A stretch of DNA of 64,000 nucleotides. It comes from Arthrobacter sp. OAP107. Its GTDB lineage: Bacteria; Actinomycetota; Actinomycetes; Actinomycetales; Micrococcaceae. The translations under genes and the position numbers were made by a program. A model generated the notes under the pieces. The model was not told where the DNA came from. It worked only from the letters and a program-made list of their open reading frames with translations, and did no database searches. Within the stretch, counting starts at the first letter, position 1, and each line of letters starts with the position of its first letter. Shown here one piece after another: positions 43,423-51,921 of the stretch. The stretch lies in contig NZ_JBEPOK010000001.1 of the NCBI RefSeq assembly GCF_040546765.1, forward strand, positions 3,348,001 through 3,412,000. The letters are read 5' to 3'.

Positions 43423-44891
43423 AGCAGCTCGCTCCCTTCATTGGCAGTCGTGGGGGTGGCATGTGGGGGTAATGCTATCCGATCACCCAAATGGCGCAGT
43501 CCCACGCTGTTCGAGGACTTGAACAGCACCAGGTCACCGGGTTCGAGCTGCTCCTGGAGCAGTTCGTAGGCCTCGTCAACAGTCTCCGCGAAGATGCATT
43601 CATCCCCCCAGGACCCTTCCTGCACGGCGGAAACGTAGAGCGAACGCGCTTCCCGGCCCACCACCAGGAGGCGGGAGATGTTCAGCCGCACCACCTGGGT
43701 GCCGACGGCAGTGTGCTCGCGGATGGAATCGTCGCCGAGTTCCAGCATGGCCCCGAGTACGGCCCAGGTGCGGCGGCCGCGGCCGAGGTCGGCCAGCGTG
43801 CGCAGGGCGGCCCGCATGGATTCCGGGTTGGCGTTGTAGGCGTCGTTGATGACTGTGACGCCGTCGGGCCGTTCGGTCCGCTCCATGCGCCACCGGCTGG
43901 CCGCGGACTGGGAGTTCAGTGAAGCGCTGATCCGCTCGGCTGGAATGCCGGCCGCGTGCGCGGCCGCTGCGGCGGCGAGGAGGTTCGCCACGTGGTGTTC
44001 GCCGATGAGTTTGCTCGTGACCCTCACGGTGGGCTCCCCCGGCACTTCGAGGTCGAACTCGGGGTTGCCTGTGGCGTTGGTGTCCAGGTTGGCGGCGCGG
44101 ACTGCAGGAGCGTCCGGGTCGGCATCGCGCGAGGAGAAGCCCAGGACACTGGCCTGGGTCCGCGCGGCCATCGGGGCAACGCGGAAGTCGTCAAGGTTCA
44201 GCACGGCGGTGCCGTCTGCGGGCAGCGCCTCGGCGAGTTCGCCCTTGGCGGCCGCGATGTTTTCCACGCCGCCGAATTCGCCGGCATGGGCTGTTCCTAC
44301 GCCGAGCACCACACCAATCCCGGGGCGCACCATGTCGGCCAGGTAGCGGATGTGTCCGATGCCGGTGGCGCCCATTTCGATGACCAGGAACCGGGTGTCA
44401 TAGCCGGCCTGGAACACCGTGAGGGGCACGCCGACCTCACCGTTGTAGGAGCCCTGGGGTGCAACCGTAGGGGCTTCAGCCGAGAGGATGCCCGCGAGCA
44501 GGTCCTTCGTCGTGGTCTTACCGGCCGAACCGGTGATGCCGATAACCGTCAGGTGCCCGCCGGCCGCCTCGCGGTGGTGGCGGATCCGCCGGACGGACTC
44601 TGCCGCCAGGGCGCCCATGGCCAGCACCGCGTCCTCGACGACGACCGACGGATAGGTCCGGCCGGCGCCGTCCTTGATTTCGCGTTCGGTGAGGGCCAGC
44701 ACCGCGCCACGGCCAAAGGCCGCGCCCACGAAGCTGTGCCCGTCCGCGCTCTCGCCCGGTTTGGCGACATAGAGGGAGCCGGCAACGGCCTCCCGCGAGT
44801 CAGTCACCACGGATCCCGGGGTGACGTCGGGGTCGGCAAGCAGCCGGCCGTTGGTGATTTCGGCGATTTCCGCCGCAGTTAGTTCAATCAT
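43419..44891 (-). CDS. murF: UDP-MurNAc-tripeptide--D-alanyl-D-alanine ligase
   Basis: Predicted 490-aa MurF, adding D-Ala-D-Ala. ATP loop GITGSAGKTTTKDLLAG, the EMGATGIGHIRYL block and VINDAYNANPESM are visible. It has a typical N-terminal substrate domain (TNGRLLADPDVTPGSVVTDS). It starts 6 bp after the murE stop and overlaps mraY by 4 nt. Confidence 0.96.
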   Translation of the reverse strand: MIELTAAEIAEITNGRLLADPDVTPGSVVTDSREAVAGSLYVAKPGESADGHSFVGAAFGRGAVLALTEREIKDGAGRTYPSVVVEDAVLAMGALAAESVRRIRHHREAAGGHLTVIGITGSAGKTTTKDLLAGILSAEAPTVAPQGSYNGEVGVPLTVFQAGYDTRFLVIEMGATGIGHIRYLADMVRPGIGVVLGVGTAHAGEFGGVENIAAAKGELAEALPADGTAVLNLDDFRVAPMAARTQASVLGFSSRDADPDAPAVRAANLDTNATGNPEFDLEVPGEPTVRVTSKLIGEHHVANLLAAAAAAHAAGIPAERISASLNSQSAASRWRMERTERPDGVTVINDAYNANPESMRAALRTLADLGRGRRTWAVLGAMLELGDDSIREHTAVGTQVVRLNISRLLVVGREARSLYVSAVQEGSWGDECIFAETVDEAYELLQEQLEPGDLVLFKSSNSVGLRHLGDRIALPPHATPTTANEGSELL

Positions 44892-44897
44892 GTCGGT

Positions 44898-46559
44898 CTA
44901 GGACTCTATCCCGTCGTCTTGGAGAACGGTGAATCCTCGTGCCGTCAAGGCGTTCCGTAGTTCCACCCTGTCGTCGAGGGCAAGGTTCACTCCCTTGACC
45001 TCCTGCCACACTTCGTGTCCGCGTCCCGCAACGAGGATGGTGTCCTCCGGAGCCGCCAGGTTGACGGCCTCACGGATGGCAGCATCGCGCGGGAAAACCT
45101 CCATGATCCTGCAGTCCAGCTGCTCGGCTTCCTTGGCGTCCGTGGCACCTACGAGCACCTCGGCGCGGATCGCCGCGGCGTCCTCGTCGTGGGGGTCGTC
45201 ATCGCTGACGATCACCACGTCGGCAAGCCGCGCGGCGGTGGCGCCCATGGCGGGACGCTTGCCCTGGTCGCGCTGGCCTGTGGCACCAAAAACGACGATG
45301 ACCCTGGACGCGGGCTCCGGGGACCGGACGGCTTCCAGGGCGCGTGCCAGCGCATCGGTGTTGTGCGCGAAGTCGACGACGGCGGCCGGCCGGGTGGAGA
45401 CCAGCTGCATGCGGCCGGGGACTGCCACGGTGAAGGGATCGCTGGCATCGAGCGCCGCCTGCACACCGGCGGGGTCTGCGCCCCCGGCGAGCACCATGGT
45501 CAGGGCCAGCGCCGCGTTGGAGACATTGAATGCCCCGGGCAGCCCGGTGTGTACGCGGAGTTCCGTGCCGTTCCGGCCGCGGAGGGTGAATTCCGTGCCG
45601 AGACCGCGGGGCTTGGGGTCGGTAACCGTCCAGTCAGGCACCGCCCGGTCCGTGTCCGGCCCGCTGGCGGGCTGGAGGGTTGCGAGGGTGGTGACCGGAA
45701 GCTCCGTCCGGGCGGCAAGCTGCCGTCCCCATTCGTCGTCGACCGTCACGACGGCGGCACGGGCGCGTTCGGCGGTGAACAGCTCCGCTTTGGTCCGGAA
45801 ATACTCGTCCATGGTGCCGTGCAGGTCCAGGTGGTCCTGGGTGAGGTTGGTGAACCCGACGACGTCGAACACCACGCCGTCCACCCGGCGAAAGGACACC
45901 GCGTGCGAGGAGACTTCCATGGATGCGGCGTCGAGCCCGCGCTCCCGCATGAGTGCCAGCAGGGCGTGGACATCGGTGGATTCCGGCGTGGTCAGGAGGC
46001 TGGGGATAGGGTCCCCGCCGGCCAGGATCTCGATGGTGCCGATGAGTCCGGTCTTCTTACCCATTGCCTGGAGCAGGGCGTTGATGAAGTACGTGGTGGT
46101 GGTTTTTCCGTTGGTGCCCGTGACGCCGAACATCGAGGGGCCCGGAAGGTCGGCGTCCTGGCTTCGGTAGATCAGCCTGGCCAGGCGGCCCACCACGCTG
46201 CGGGGCTCCGCGACCACCAGCACCGGCACGGCAATGTCGGACCCGAGGGCCAGGAGTTTCGCGCCGGCGTCGTCCGTCAGCACTGCCACTGCGCCGGAAC
46301 CGATCGCCGTCGTGGCGAAGTCGGCGCCGTGGCGTGCCGCGCCCGGCAGTGCAACGTACAGGTCCCCGCGCTCCACGGACCGGGAGTCGAGCGAGATACC
46401 GGTGACCTGGACGGACTCGGAAGCCCCGGGCACCGCAACACCCACTGACTGCCCGATGACACCCAGTTCGACGGCGGCAACGGCGGTGGGCCGGAAGCCG
46501 CTTTTGGATGCCTGCCCCTCCGGGGCTTCGGCAGTGCCGGGCTCATGGTGCTGTGACAA
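44898..46559 (-). CDS. murE: UDP-MurNAc-tripeptide synthetase (MurE), probably L-lysine type
   Basis: Predicted 553-aa MurE. ATP loop VTGTNGKTTTTYFINAL, the MEVSSHAVSFRRVDG block and HNTDALARALEAV are present. The specificity loop reads DDPHDED instead of the DAP-type DNPR, which fits the L-Lys peptidoglycan expected in Arthrobacter. I chose the TTG at 46559 because GGAG lies 6 nt upstream; an in-frame GTG at 46595 is a possible alternative. It starts downstream of ftsI after a repeat array. Confidence 0.9.
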   Translation of the reverse strand: MSQHHEPGTAEAPEGQASKSGFRPTAVAAVELGVIGQSVGVAVPGASESVQVTGISLDSRSVERGDLYVALPGAARHGADFATTAIGSGAVAVLTDDAGAKLLALGSDIAVPVLVVAEPRSVVGRLARLIYRSQDADLPGPSMFGVTGTNGKTTTTYFINALLQAMGKKTGLIGTIEILAGGDPIPSLLTTPESTDVHALLALMRERGLDAASMEVSSHAVSFRRVDGVVFDVVGFTNLTQDHLDLHGTMDEYFRTKAELFTAERARAAVVTVDDEWGRQLAARTELPVTTLATLQPASGPDTDRAVPDWTVTDPKPRGLGTEFTLRGRNGTELRVHTGLPGAFNVSNAALALTMVLAGGADPAGVQAALDASDPFTVAVPGRMQLVSTRPAAVVDFAHNTDALARALEAVRSPEPASRVIVVFGATGQRDQGKRPAMGATAARLADVVIVSDDDPHDEDAAAIRAEVLVGATDAKEAEQLDCRIMEVFPRDAAIREAVNLAAPEDTILVAGRGHEVWQEVKGVNLALDDRVELRNALTARGFTVLQDDGIES

Positions 46560-46641
46560 CTGAATCTCCGTTGGTGCTAGTTGACCAACGGACACGACCG
46601 AACCGTTTGTTCAGGTGTACCGCGGTCTTTCTCGGCGGGCG

Positions 46642-46725
46642 TTACTTTGCGTACTGCGTCACGTGGCGGCGCCCATTACGTGGCGTTCCCCATCACTTGG
46701 CGTACCCCTCACTTGGCGTACTGCG
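46642..46725 (-). repeat. 17-bp degenerate array copied from the ftsI end
   Basis: Five head-to-tail units of 16-17 bp. The first covers the last codons of ftsI (ending CAGTACGCCAAGTGA on the coding strand); the next four lie downstream of the stop. Each downstream unit ends in TGA or TAA. Confidence 0.85.
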
Positions 46726-48517
46726 GCAGCCTGACGGGCGTGCCCTTGGACGGCGGAACGTTGTACGTCCGCAGTACCTGGCTCATGACCGAGCGGAACA
46801 CGGGCCCGTTGGTAATGCCGTAGATGGACCCCTTGGGACGCTGCAGGACCACCTCCACAATAAACCGCGGATCGTCCATCGGCGCCATCCCCAGGATCGA
46901 GGCCGTGTAGCCGCAGAAGCCGGCCGTGCCGTCATCGCACGGGGATTCGGACGTTCCGGTCTTCGCTCCCACGCGGTAGCCGTCGATGGCGGCTTCCTTG
47001 ATTTCACCCTCGGTAACGGCACTTTCGAGCATGTCCCTGACCTGCTTGGCCGTGTCCTTGGAAATGATCTGCCGGGACGGTTTGGCCGGCACCTTCTCTT
47101 CGGTGCCGTCGGGGCTGATGTAGCTGTCGATCAGTCGCGGCTGCAGCATGACACCGCCGTTGGCGATCGTTTGATATGCGCGCACGGTCTGCAGGGTCGA
47201 CTGTGACACCCCCTGGCCGAAGAGGACCGTGTACTGCTGCCGGTCATCCCACTGTGCAGCCGGGGTCAGGATGCCTTTGGCTTCCGCCGGGAGGCCGATG
47301 TCCGGAGCCTCGCCGATGCCGAACTTCTGCAGCCAGTCGTGCCTTTGGTCCCGGGTCAGGCGACTGCCCGCCATCACCGTCCCGGTGTTCATGGAGTAGC
47401 CGATGATTCCGGCCAGGGTCCGTTCCTCTGTGCCATGCGAAAACGCGTCATCAAATTGCTGGCCGTCAATCACCAGGGACGGCGGAATCGTGAACCTGTC
47501 CAGCGGGCTGGACTTGCCTTCCTGGATCAGCGCGGCAGCCGTCAGGGGCTTTTCCACGGACCCGGGCTCATACGCTGCGGTGACGGAGCGGACGCCGCGG
47601 TCCTTCGCCGCCACCTTGCCGGGGTCGTTGGGGTCAGGCGTGTTGGTGTCGGCCATGGCGATGATGTTGCCGGTCTTCACGTCCGAGACGATGATCACGC
47701 CCCACTCGGCGCTGAGCTTGTCCGCCTGGGTCTGGATGGCCTGCTGGGCGAAATACTGGATGTCGGAGTTCAGCGTGAGTTTGACGTCCTTGCCGTCCTG
47801 CGCGGGCGTCAATTCGTCGATACCCACGGGAATTCGGAGGCCGTCGGCGCCGATTTCGAACACGCGCTTGCCAGGGGTCCCGCGCAGTATCTCGTCCTGG
47901 GTCTGTTCGAGCCCGGCCTGGCCGGTGGTGCCGTTCTCCAGGAAGCCGACAATGCCGCCGGCCACCGAGCCGTTGGGATAGACGCGCTTGCTGGTGCCCT
48001 CGGAGAAGATACCGGGGATCTGCAGGTCCGAAACCCGGTTCTCGACGTCGGGCCGGAGGTCCTTGGCAACAATGTAGTAGGTCCTGGTACCGGTGACGGA
48101 TTTACGCACGTCCTCGACGTTCATCCCCAGGACGGCGGCCAGTTCGGAGATCCCCTGGTCGCGCGACACGGTGACCAGCTCGTCCTTGCCGTCCACATTT
48201 TCAAGCCGTTTGAAGGACTCAGTCTTGGTATTTACAGACTGGTCAACAGTGATGTTGTAGCGGATGACACTGTTGGCCAGCACGGTTCCGTTGGCGTCCA
48301 GGATGCTGCCCCGTTCGGCCGGCAGCACGGTGGGACGCAGCCGGTTGTCCAGGGCAGCTTCGGCCATGCCGCCAACGTCCAGTCCCTGCACCAGGAAGAG
48401 CTTGCCGCCAACGACCACCAGCAGTGCAAGCATGATGCTGAGTCCCAGACGGAGCCTCTTCGTGGCGTTAGCATCCTTCTTCTTGCTTGCCTTGCTCTTG
48501 CCTTGCGCCACGCTCAT
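46709..48517 (-). CDS. ftsI: Septal transpeptidase FtsI (class B PBP)
   Basis: Predicted 602-aa class B penicillin-binding protein that cross-links septal peptidoglycan. A short cytoplasmic Lys-rich tail and one membrane helix (about residues 27-47) lead to the dimerisation domain and the transpeptidase domain with YEPGSVEKPL (nucleophile Ser, SxxK, about residue 319), GYSMNTG (SxN) and KTGTSE (about 518). No PASTA domains are present, in contrast to the PASTA kinase at 57 kb. It overlaps no neighbour and is followed by a short repeat array. Confidence 0.95.
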   Translation of the reverse strand: MSVAQGKSKASKKKDANATKRLRLGLSIMLALLVVVGGKLFLVQGLDVGGMAEAALDNRLRPTVLPAERGSILDANGTVLANSVIRYNITVDQSVNTKTESFKRLENVDGKDELVTVSRDQGISELAAVLGMNVEDVRKSVTGTRTYYIVAKDLRPDVENRVSDLQIPGIFSEGTSKRVYPNGSVAGGIVGFLENGTTGQAGLEQTQDEILRGTPGKRVFEIGADGLRIPVGIDELTPAQDGKDVKLTLNSDIQYFAQQAIQTQADKLSAEWGVIIVSDVKTGNIIAMADTNTPDPNDPGKVAAKDRGVRSVTAAYEPGSVEKPLTAAALIQEGKSSPLDRFTIPPSLVIDGQQFDDAFSHGTEERTLAGIIGYSMNTGTVMAGSRLTRDQRHDWLQKFGIGEAPDIGLPAEAKGILTPAAQWDDRQQYTVLFGQGVSQSTLQTVRAYQTIANGGVMLQPRLIDSYISPDGTEEKVPAKPSRQIISKDTAKQVRDMLESAVTEGEIKEAAIDGYRVGAKTGTSESPCDDGTAGFCGYTASILGMAPMDDPRFIVEVVLQRPKGSIYGITNGPVFRSVMSQVLRTYNVPPSKGTPVRLPQYAK

Positions 48518-48560
48518 CCCCTACTGCTTGCCATGTGGGCCAAAGCCGCCTGTTCCTGCC

Positions 48561-49241
48561 TTACTGCCCCGGCGTCCTTTGCTCCGGCGCCGGAATGGTT
48601 CCCCCGTTAAGGGCGGCCGGCTTGGCGGCAGCCGCCGGCTCGGCCGGCTTCGCGGCCGCCGGGGTCTCCGGCTCGGCGGCTGCCTTTTCACCGGAGGCCG
48701 TCTCACTGGCGGCGGGCGCCCGGCTTGCCAGCGGTTCTCCCGAGCTGGCGGGCGGGACCACGTTCAGCTGACCAGGCACGGCAGGGGCAGCGATCACCGC
48801 TCCGGCCGAGTCGCCCTTGACCGCCGGCTTGGCATCCCCGCTGACGGTCAGCGTGGACAGGTCGATCTGTCCCTTGCCGGTGGAAGCAACCATTCCCAAT
48901 TCTGCGGCCTTGGCAGCCAGATTCTGGGGAGCCTCAAAGTTTTGCACCTGCTGTGTCAGATCCTGGTTCTGCTTGGTGAGGGCAGTCTGCTCGGCACGCA
49001 GCTTGACCAGCTGGTACTGGGCCGTGGATACAGAGATGTTGAGCACCAGCACCGCGATCAGCGCGGCGGCCAGCATGCCGAAGCAGAGAACAACAAAGGG
49101 CGCGCGGCGCTTCTTCGGTGCCGACCGGACCAGGGACAGCGGTGTGCGCGCCTTGCGGGCCGAACCCGGAAGCCCGGCCTCTATCTCCTGGACGCTCGGG
49201 CCGGACGGAAGGGCGAGGTTCTTGGCAGCTGCTGCGCTCAT
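48561..49241 (-). CDS. ftsL: FtsL-like septum formation protein
   Basis: Predicted 226-aa bitopic protein at the FtsL position of the cluster. A basic N-terminus (APKKRRAP), one membrane helix (about residues 49-70, VVLCFGMLAAALIAVLVLNI), a leucine-zipper-like coiled coil (LVKLRAEQTALTKQNQDLTQQV) and a long Ala/Pro/Glu-rich extracellular tail. FtsL is poorly conserved, so the assignment rests on architecture and gene order. It overlaps rsmH by 4 nt. Confidence 0.85.
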   Translation of the reverse strand: MSAAAAKNLALPSGPSVQEIEAGLPGSARKARTPLSLVRSAPKKRRAPFVVLCFGMLAAALIAVLVLNISVSTAQYQLVKLRAEQTALTKQNQDLTQQVQNFEAPQNLAAKAAELGMVASTGKGQIDLSTLTVSGDAKPAVKGDSAGAVIAAPAVPGQLNVVPPASSGEPLASRAPAASETASGEKAAAEPETPAAAKPAEPAAAAKPAALNGGTIPAPEQRTPGQ

Positions 49242-50236
49242 GTTGCTCTCCTGGCTCTGATGCGTTCCACTGCGCGCAGCCGGGCTGATGCTGCACGCGA
49301 ATTCTCTGCGATCTCGACGGCGGTAGGCACCTCGGTGCCTTTGGTCAGGGTTTTCAGTTCGGCCTTGTGCTCTTCAAGCTCCACCGGGAATCCGAGCGGG
49401 GCTGAGGATTTGGAGCGGGTTTGGAAGACGCCCTTGACGATCTTGTCTTCCAGGGAGTGGTACGACATCACGACGACCCGGCCGCCGAGCGCGATGGCGT
49501 CCACCACCGCCGGGACCGCCCGCTCGAGGACTTCGAGTTCCTCGTTCACCTCGATGCGCAGCGCCTGGAACGTGCGCTTGGCCGGGTGTCCGCCGGACTT
49601 GGCAGCGGCGGCCGGAACCACCGCCCGGATCTGCTCAACGAGTTCCCCCGTGGTGGTGAAAGGCTTGGTTGCCCGGGCGGAGACGATCCTGTTGGCGATG
49701 CGGCCCGCGAACTTTTCCTCACCCCACTTGCGGATGATCCTGACCAGTTCCTCTTCGCTGTAAGTGTTAACGACGTCTGCTGCCGTCTGGCCGCGGCTGG
49801 TGTCCATCCGCATATCCAAAGGGGCGTCAAAGGAATAGGCGAAACCGCGTTCGCGTTCGTCGAGCTGCAGGGACGAGACCCCGAGATCCATCAGGATGCC
49901 GTGGACCTCGGGAATGCCCAGGTCCTCAAGCACGTCGGCGATTTCATCGTAAACAGCGTGGACGAGGTCGGTGCGGTCCGCGAAGGGCCGGAGCCTTTCA
50001 CCTGCCAGCGCCAGGGCCTCCTCGTCCCGGTCGATGCCCACGAGGTGCAGGTCCGGAAAGCGCTGGAGCATGGCTTCGGAGTGCCCGCCCATGCCGAGGG
50101 TGGCATCGATGGCCACCGGGGTCTCGCCGCGCTGTCGCGCTGCCTCGAATCCGGGCGCCAAAAGATTGATGCACCGGTCCTTCAGGACCGGTACATGGCG
50201 TTCGGACGTAGGCTTCGGCTGGTCGGGTTCTGTCAC
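49238..50236 (-). CDS. rsmH: 16S rRNA (cytosine(1402)-N4)-methyltransferase
   Basis: Predicted 332-aa RsmH (MraW), the SAM-dependent methylase of 16S rRNA C1402. The SAM motif IDATLGMGGHSEAML and ILMDLGVSSLQLD, RGFAYSFDAPLDMRMD and VMSYHSLEDKIVK are intact. I chose the GTG at 50236 (MTEPDQPK) because it is the family start; the frame stays open upstream through a structured spacer that looks like the mraW RNA motif. It overlaps ftsL. Confidence 0.95.
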   Translation of the reverse strand: MTEPDQPKPTSERHVPVLKDRCINLLAPGFEAARQRGETPVAIDATLGMGGHSEAMLQRFPDLHLVGIDRDEEALALAGERLRPFADRTDLVHAVYDEIADVLEDLGIPEVHGILMDLGVSSLQLDERERGFAYSFDAPLDMRMDTSRGQTAADVVNTYSEEELVRIIRKWGEEKFAGRIANRIVSARATKPFTTTGELVEQIRAVVPAAAAKSGGHPAKRTFQALRIEVNEELEVLERAVPAVVDAIALGGRVVVMSYHSLEDKIVKGVFQTRSKSSAPLGFPVELEEHKAELKTLTKGTEVPTAVEIAENSRAASARLRAVERIRARRAT

Positions 50237-50281
50237 GCCTTCGTCCTTCCTAGAGCGCCTGGAATGGTTCCTTTGGGGGTG

Positions 50282-50391
50282 GTTTCTTGGACCAGATCCC
50301 CATCCGCGCCTATCCTCCGCGCTGCCTGGCTCCGGGGAAGTGAGCCAGGTAGCCGACAAGGATGGGCGGCTGGAGATCTCGACCAAGAAAC
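50282..50391 (-). ncRNA. Candidate mraW RNA motif in the rsmH 5' leader
   Basis: The 174-bp mraZ-rsmH spacer contains nested inverted repeats: an outer GTTTCTTGG/CCAAGAAAC pair (50282-50290 with 50383-50391), a middle CCCATCC/GGATGGG pair (50299-50305 with 50360-50366), and an inner CCTGGCTC/GAGCCAGG hairpin (50325-50332 with 50342-50349). The mraW motif is a known actinobacterial RNA located just upstream of mraW (rsmH). I matched it by position and structure, not by an alignment. Confidence 0.6.
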
Positions 50392-50410
50392 GAACTGGGT
50401 TCGGGCCGGC

Positions 50411-50839
50411 CTAAAGGATGCCGGCGATGGGGTTGTCGGTTTCGGAGAAGGAGGTTTCCTTCTCCGCCAGGTACGCATTCCAAGCTTGGGCGTCCCAGAT
50501 CTCAGCCCGGGTGCCGGCCCCAATAACAGCCAACTCCCTGCCGAGCCCTGCGTACTCCCGGAGCGCGGGAGGTATGGTCACGCGCCCCTGCTTGTCAGGT
50601 ACCTCGTCCGAGGCTCCAGAGAGAAAAATCCGGATGTAGTCACGAGCCTGCTTGTTGGAGATCGGAGCCTCCCGGATCTGCTCGTGTACTCTCGCGAATT
50701 CCTGCTCGCTGAAAACGTAGATGCAGCGCTCCTGGCCTCGCGTGAGAACAAGTCCGCCGGCAAGCTCCTCACGGAACTTGGCGGGAAGAATGATTCTGCC
50801 CTTTTCGTCAAGACGCGGCGAGTGTGTCCCAAGGAACAC
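50411..50839 (-). CDS. mraZ: MraZ transcriptional regulator of the dcw operon
   Basis: Predicted 142-aa MraZ, an AbrB-like DNA-binding protein that regulates the dcw cluster. Two copies of the domain are visible: DEKGRIILPAKFREEL and DKQGRVTIPPALREYAGL. The GTG start at 50839 gives MFLGTHSPRLDEK, the family N-terminus. Three 10-bp-periodic repeats in the spacer upstream form a likely MraZ operator. Confidence 0.95.
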   Translation of the reverse strand: MFLGTHSPRLDEKGRIILPAKFREELAGGLVLTRGQERCIYVFSEQEFARVHEQIREAPISNKQARDYIRIFLSGASDEVPDKQGRVTIPPALREYAGLGRELAVIGAGTRAEIWDAQAWNAYLAEKETSFSETDNPIAGIL

Positions 50840-50903
50840 GTCCCACCGCCCGTCTGCCGTCAGAAGCCGAACAACCCCCGCGCTGCCACCACCCTCTTAC
50901 GCG

Positions 50904-50929
50904 CTCCACTTTACTCCACTTCTCCCCAC
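50904..50929 (-). promoter_or_regulatory. MraZ operator (three 10-bp-spaced repeats)
   Basis: On the coding (minus) strand GTGGGG, GTGGAG and GTGGAG start at exact 10-bp intervals, about 65-90 bp upstream of the mraZ start. MraZ is known to bind arrays of direct G-rich repeats (TGGGN-like) with one helical turn spacing. Confidence 0.75.
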
Positions 50930-51161
50930 AGTCAACGCGGCGCGGGCATTTCTCTGCAGCTTGGATAAACATTTATCCGCGGAATGGCGGGGATTTTGGC
51001 CGGGGGTGGAAAGTGGAGGGGAATTGCCCCGCCATTCGGTGGCAGCCAGGGCGGGGTTACGGAGGGAAACACGGTTCCGAGCCGAAATCCGCAGCTTAAA
51101 GCCGAATGACCCGCCGCAGCGGGTCATTCCTGGACTATTGGTGCCCACCGGGATCTAGCCG

Positions 51162-51210
51162 GTGGTGCGATGTGGAGGGTGGTACGAAGTGGAGGTGGTG
51201 GGAAGTGGAG
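51162..51210 (+). repeat. Second GTGGAG/GTGGTG cluster on the opposite strand
   Basis: Plus-strand GTGGTG/GTGGAG elements start at 51162, 51172, 51189, 51195 and 51205, with two 10-bp steps. They lie just outside the end of the DUF3040 gene, about 250 bp from the mraZ array and in inverted orientation. Confidence 0.5.
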
Positions 51211-51217
51211 CGCTGGC

Positions 51218-51589
51218 TCAGGACTCCCCGCGGCGCCTTTCGTCCCATCGTTCTTCGAGGCTGTTCATAAAGGAGCTCTTGCTCTTCGACTTGCGGCCAT
51301 GGCCGCCAGCCTTTGCTTTGCCGGCCGCAACGCTGCGCATCGTGGCAAAGTAAACTCCGGCACCCATGACGACGAACCCGAGGACCCCTACGAATATGTT
51401 CTGGAGGGAGACCCCCACCAGGAGGAGCAGCACCCCGGCCAGCGTGGCCAGTACGCCAATTACGATGTGCCGGGTGGACCAGCTGCGGCCGGGGTCCGAG
51501 CCCATGGAATTGGCAAACTTGGGATCGTCCTCATGCAGTTGCCTCTCGAGTTGCTCGAGCAGCTTCTGTTCGTGCTCCGAGAGCGGCAT
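51218..51589 (-). CDS. DUF3040 family membrane protein
   Basis: Predicted 123-aa DUF3040 protein: it starts MPLSEHEQKLLEQLERQL, a conserved hallmark, followed by two membrane segments (IVIGVLATLAGVLLLLVGV and IFVGVLGFVVMGAGVYFATM) and a Lys/Ser-rich tail. Proteins of this family commonly sit between dinB and mraZ in actinobacteria; the function is unknown. I chose the ATG at 51589 because AGGAGG lies just upstream. Confidence 0.88.
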   Translation of the reverse strand: MPLSEHEQKLLEQLERQLHEDDPKFANSMGSDPGRSWSTRHIVIGVLATLAGVLLLLVGVSLQNIFVGVLGFVVMGAGVYFATMRSVAAGKAKAGGHGRKSKSKSSFMNSLEERWDERRRGES

Positions 51590-51921
51590 CACGACCTCCT
51601 TAAGTAGGCCAACGTCCAGACAGGTCGGAACCGGTTGTTCCTGCCTCGTCAACGACCGGCATGCCATCCAGGTTCCCGGCCTGCCAACCTCGGCAGATTC
51701 AGGAATTCAAGCATACTGACGCGGCGGGTCAGGTGATCCACACATGTCCAGACGTTCGAAATCTTTGTATCTATAAGGATAGTTTGTTGGGCGCTGTTCT
51801 GAAAGACGCTGTTCACGGGCGGCAACAGTGTCCTGGGCCTGGAACTGACACGGATCTGCGGCTATGAACACGTTTTCCCGCGGAGGCGAATGGCGCCGGA
51901 ATCACGTCAGGCCGAAACACG
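51590..51921. other. Intergenic region between dinB and the DUF3040 gene
   Basis: No gene is supported in this 332-bp spacer. On the minus strand a TATGCT near 51713-51718 could be the -10 of the DUF3040 promoter. The only AT-rich patch (about 51760-51785) carries an imperfect TATC-n6-GATA palindrome. No SOS-box-like site was seen. Confidence 0.5.

Larger units (their letters stand above)
50840..51217. other. Intergenic region upstream of mraZ
   Basis: This 378-bp spacer contains no supported gene. It holds the mraZ promoter region, the MraZ-type repeats at 50904-50929, single GTGGAA/GTGGAG copies near 51006-51018, an inverted repeat CCCGCTGCGG-like region near 51109-51125, and a second GTGGAG cluster at 51162-51210. 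Confidence 0.6.

Noticed and set aside
50237..50386. N-terminal extension of rsmH through the mraZ-rsmH spacer
   Set aside because: It would translate a structured RNA-like spacer with no homology to RsmH; the GTG at 50236 matches the family start.
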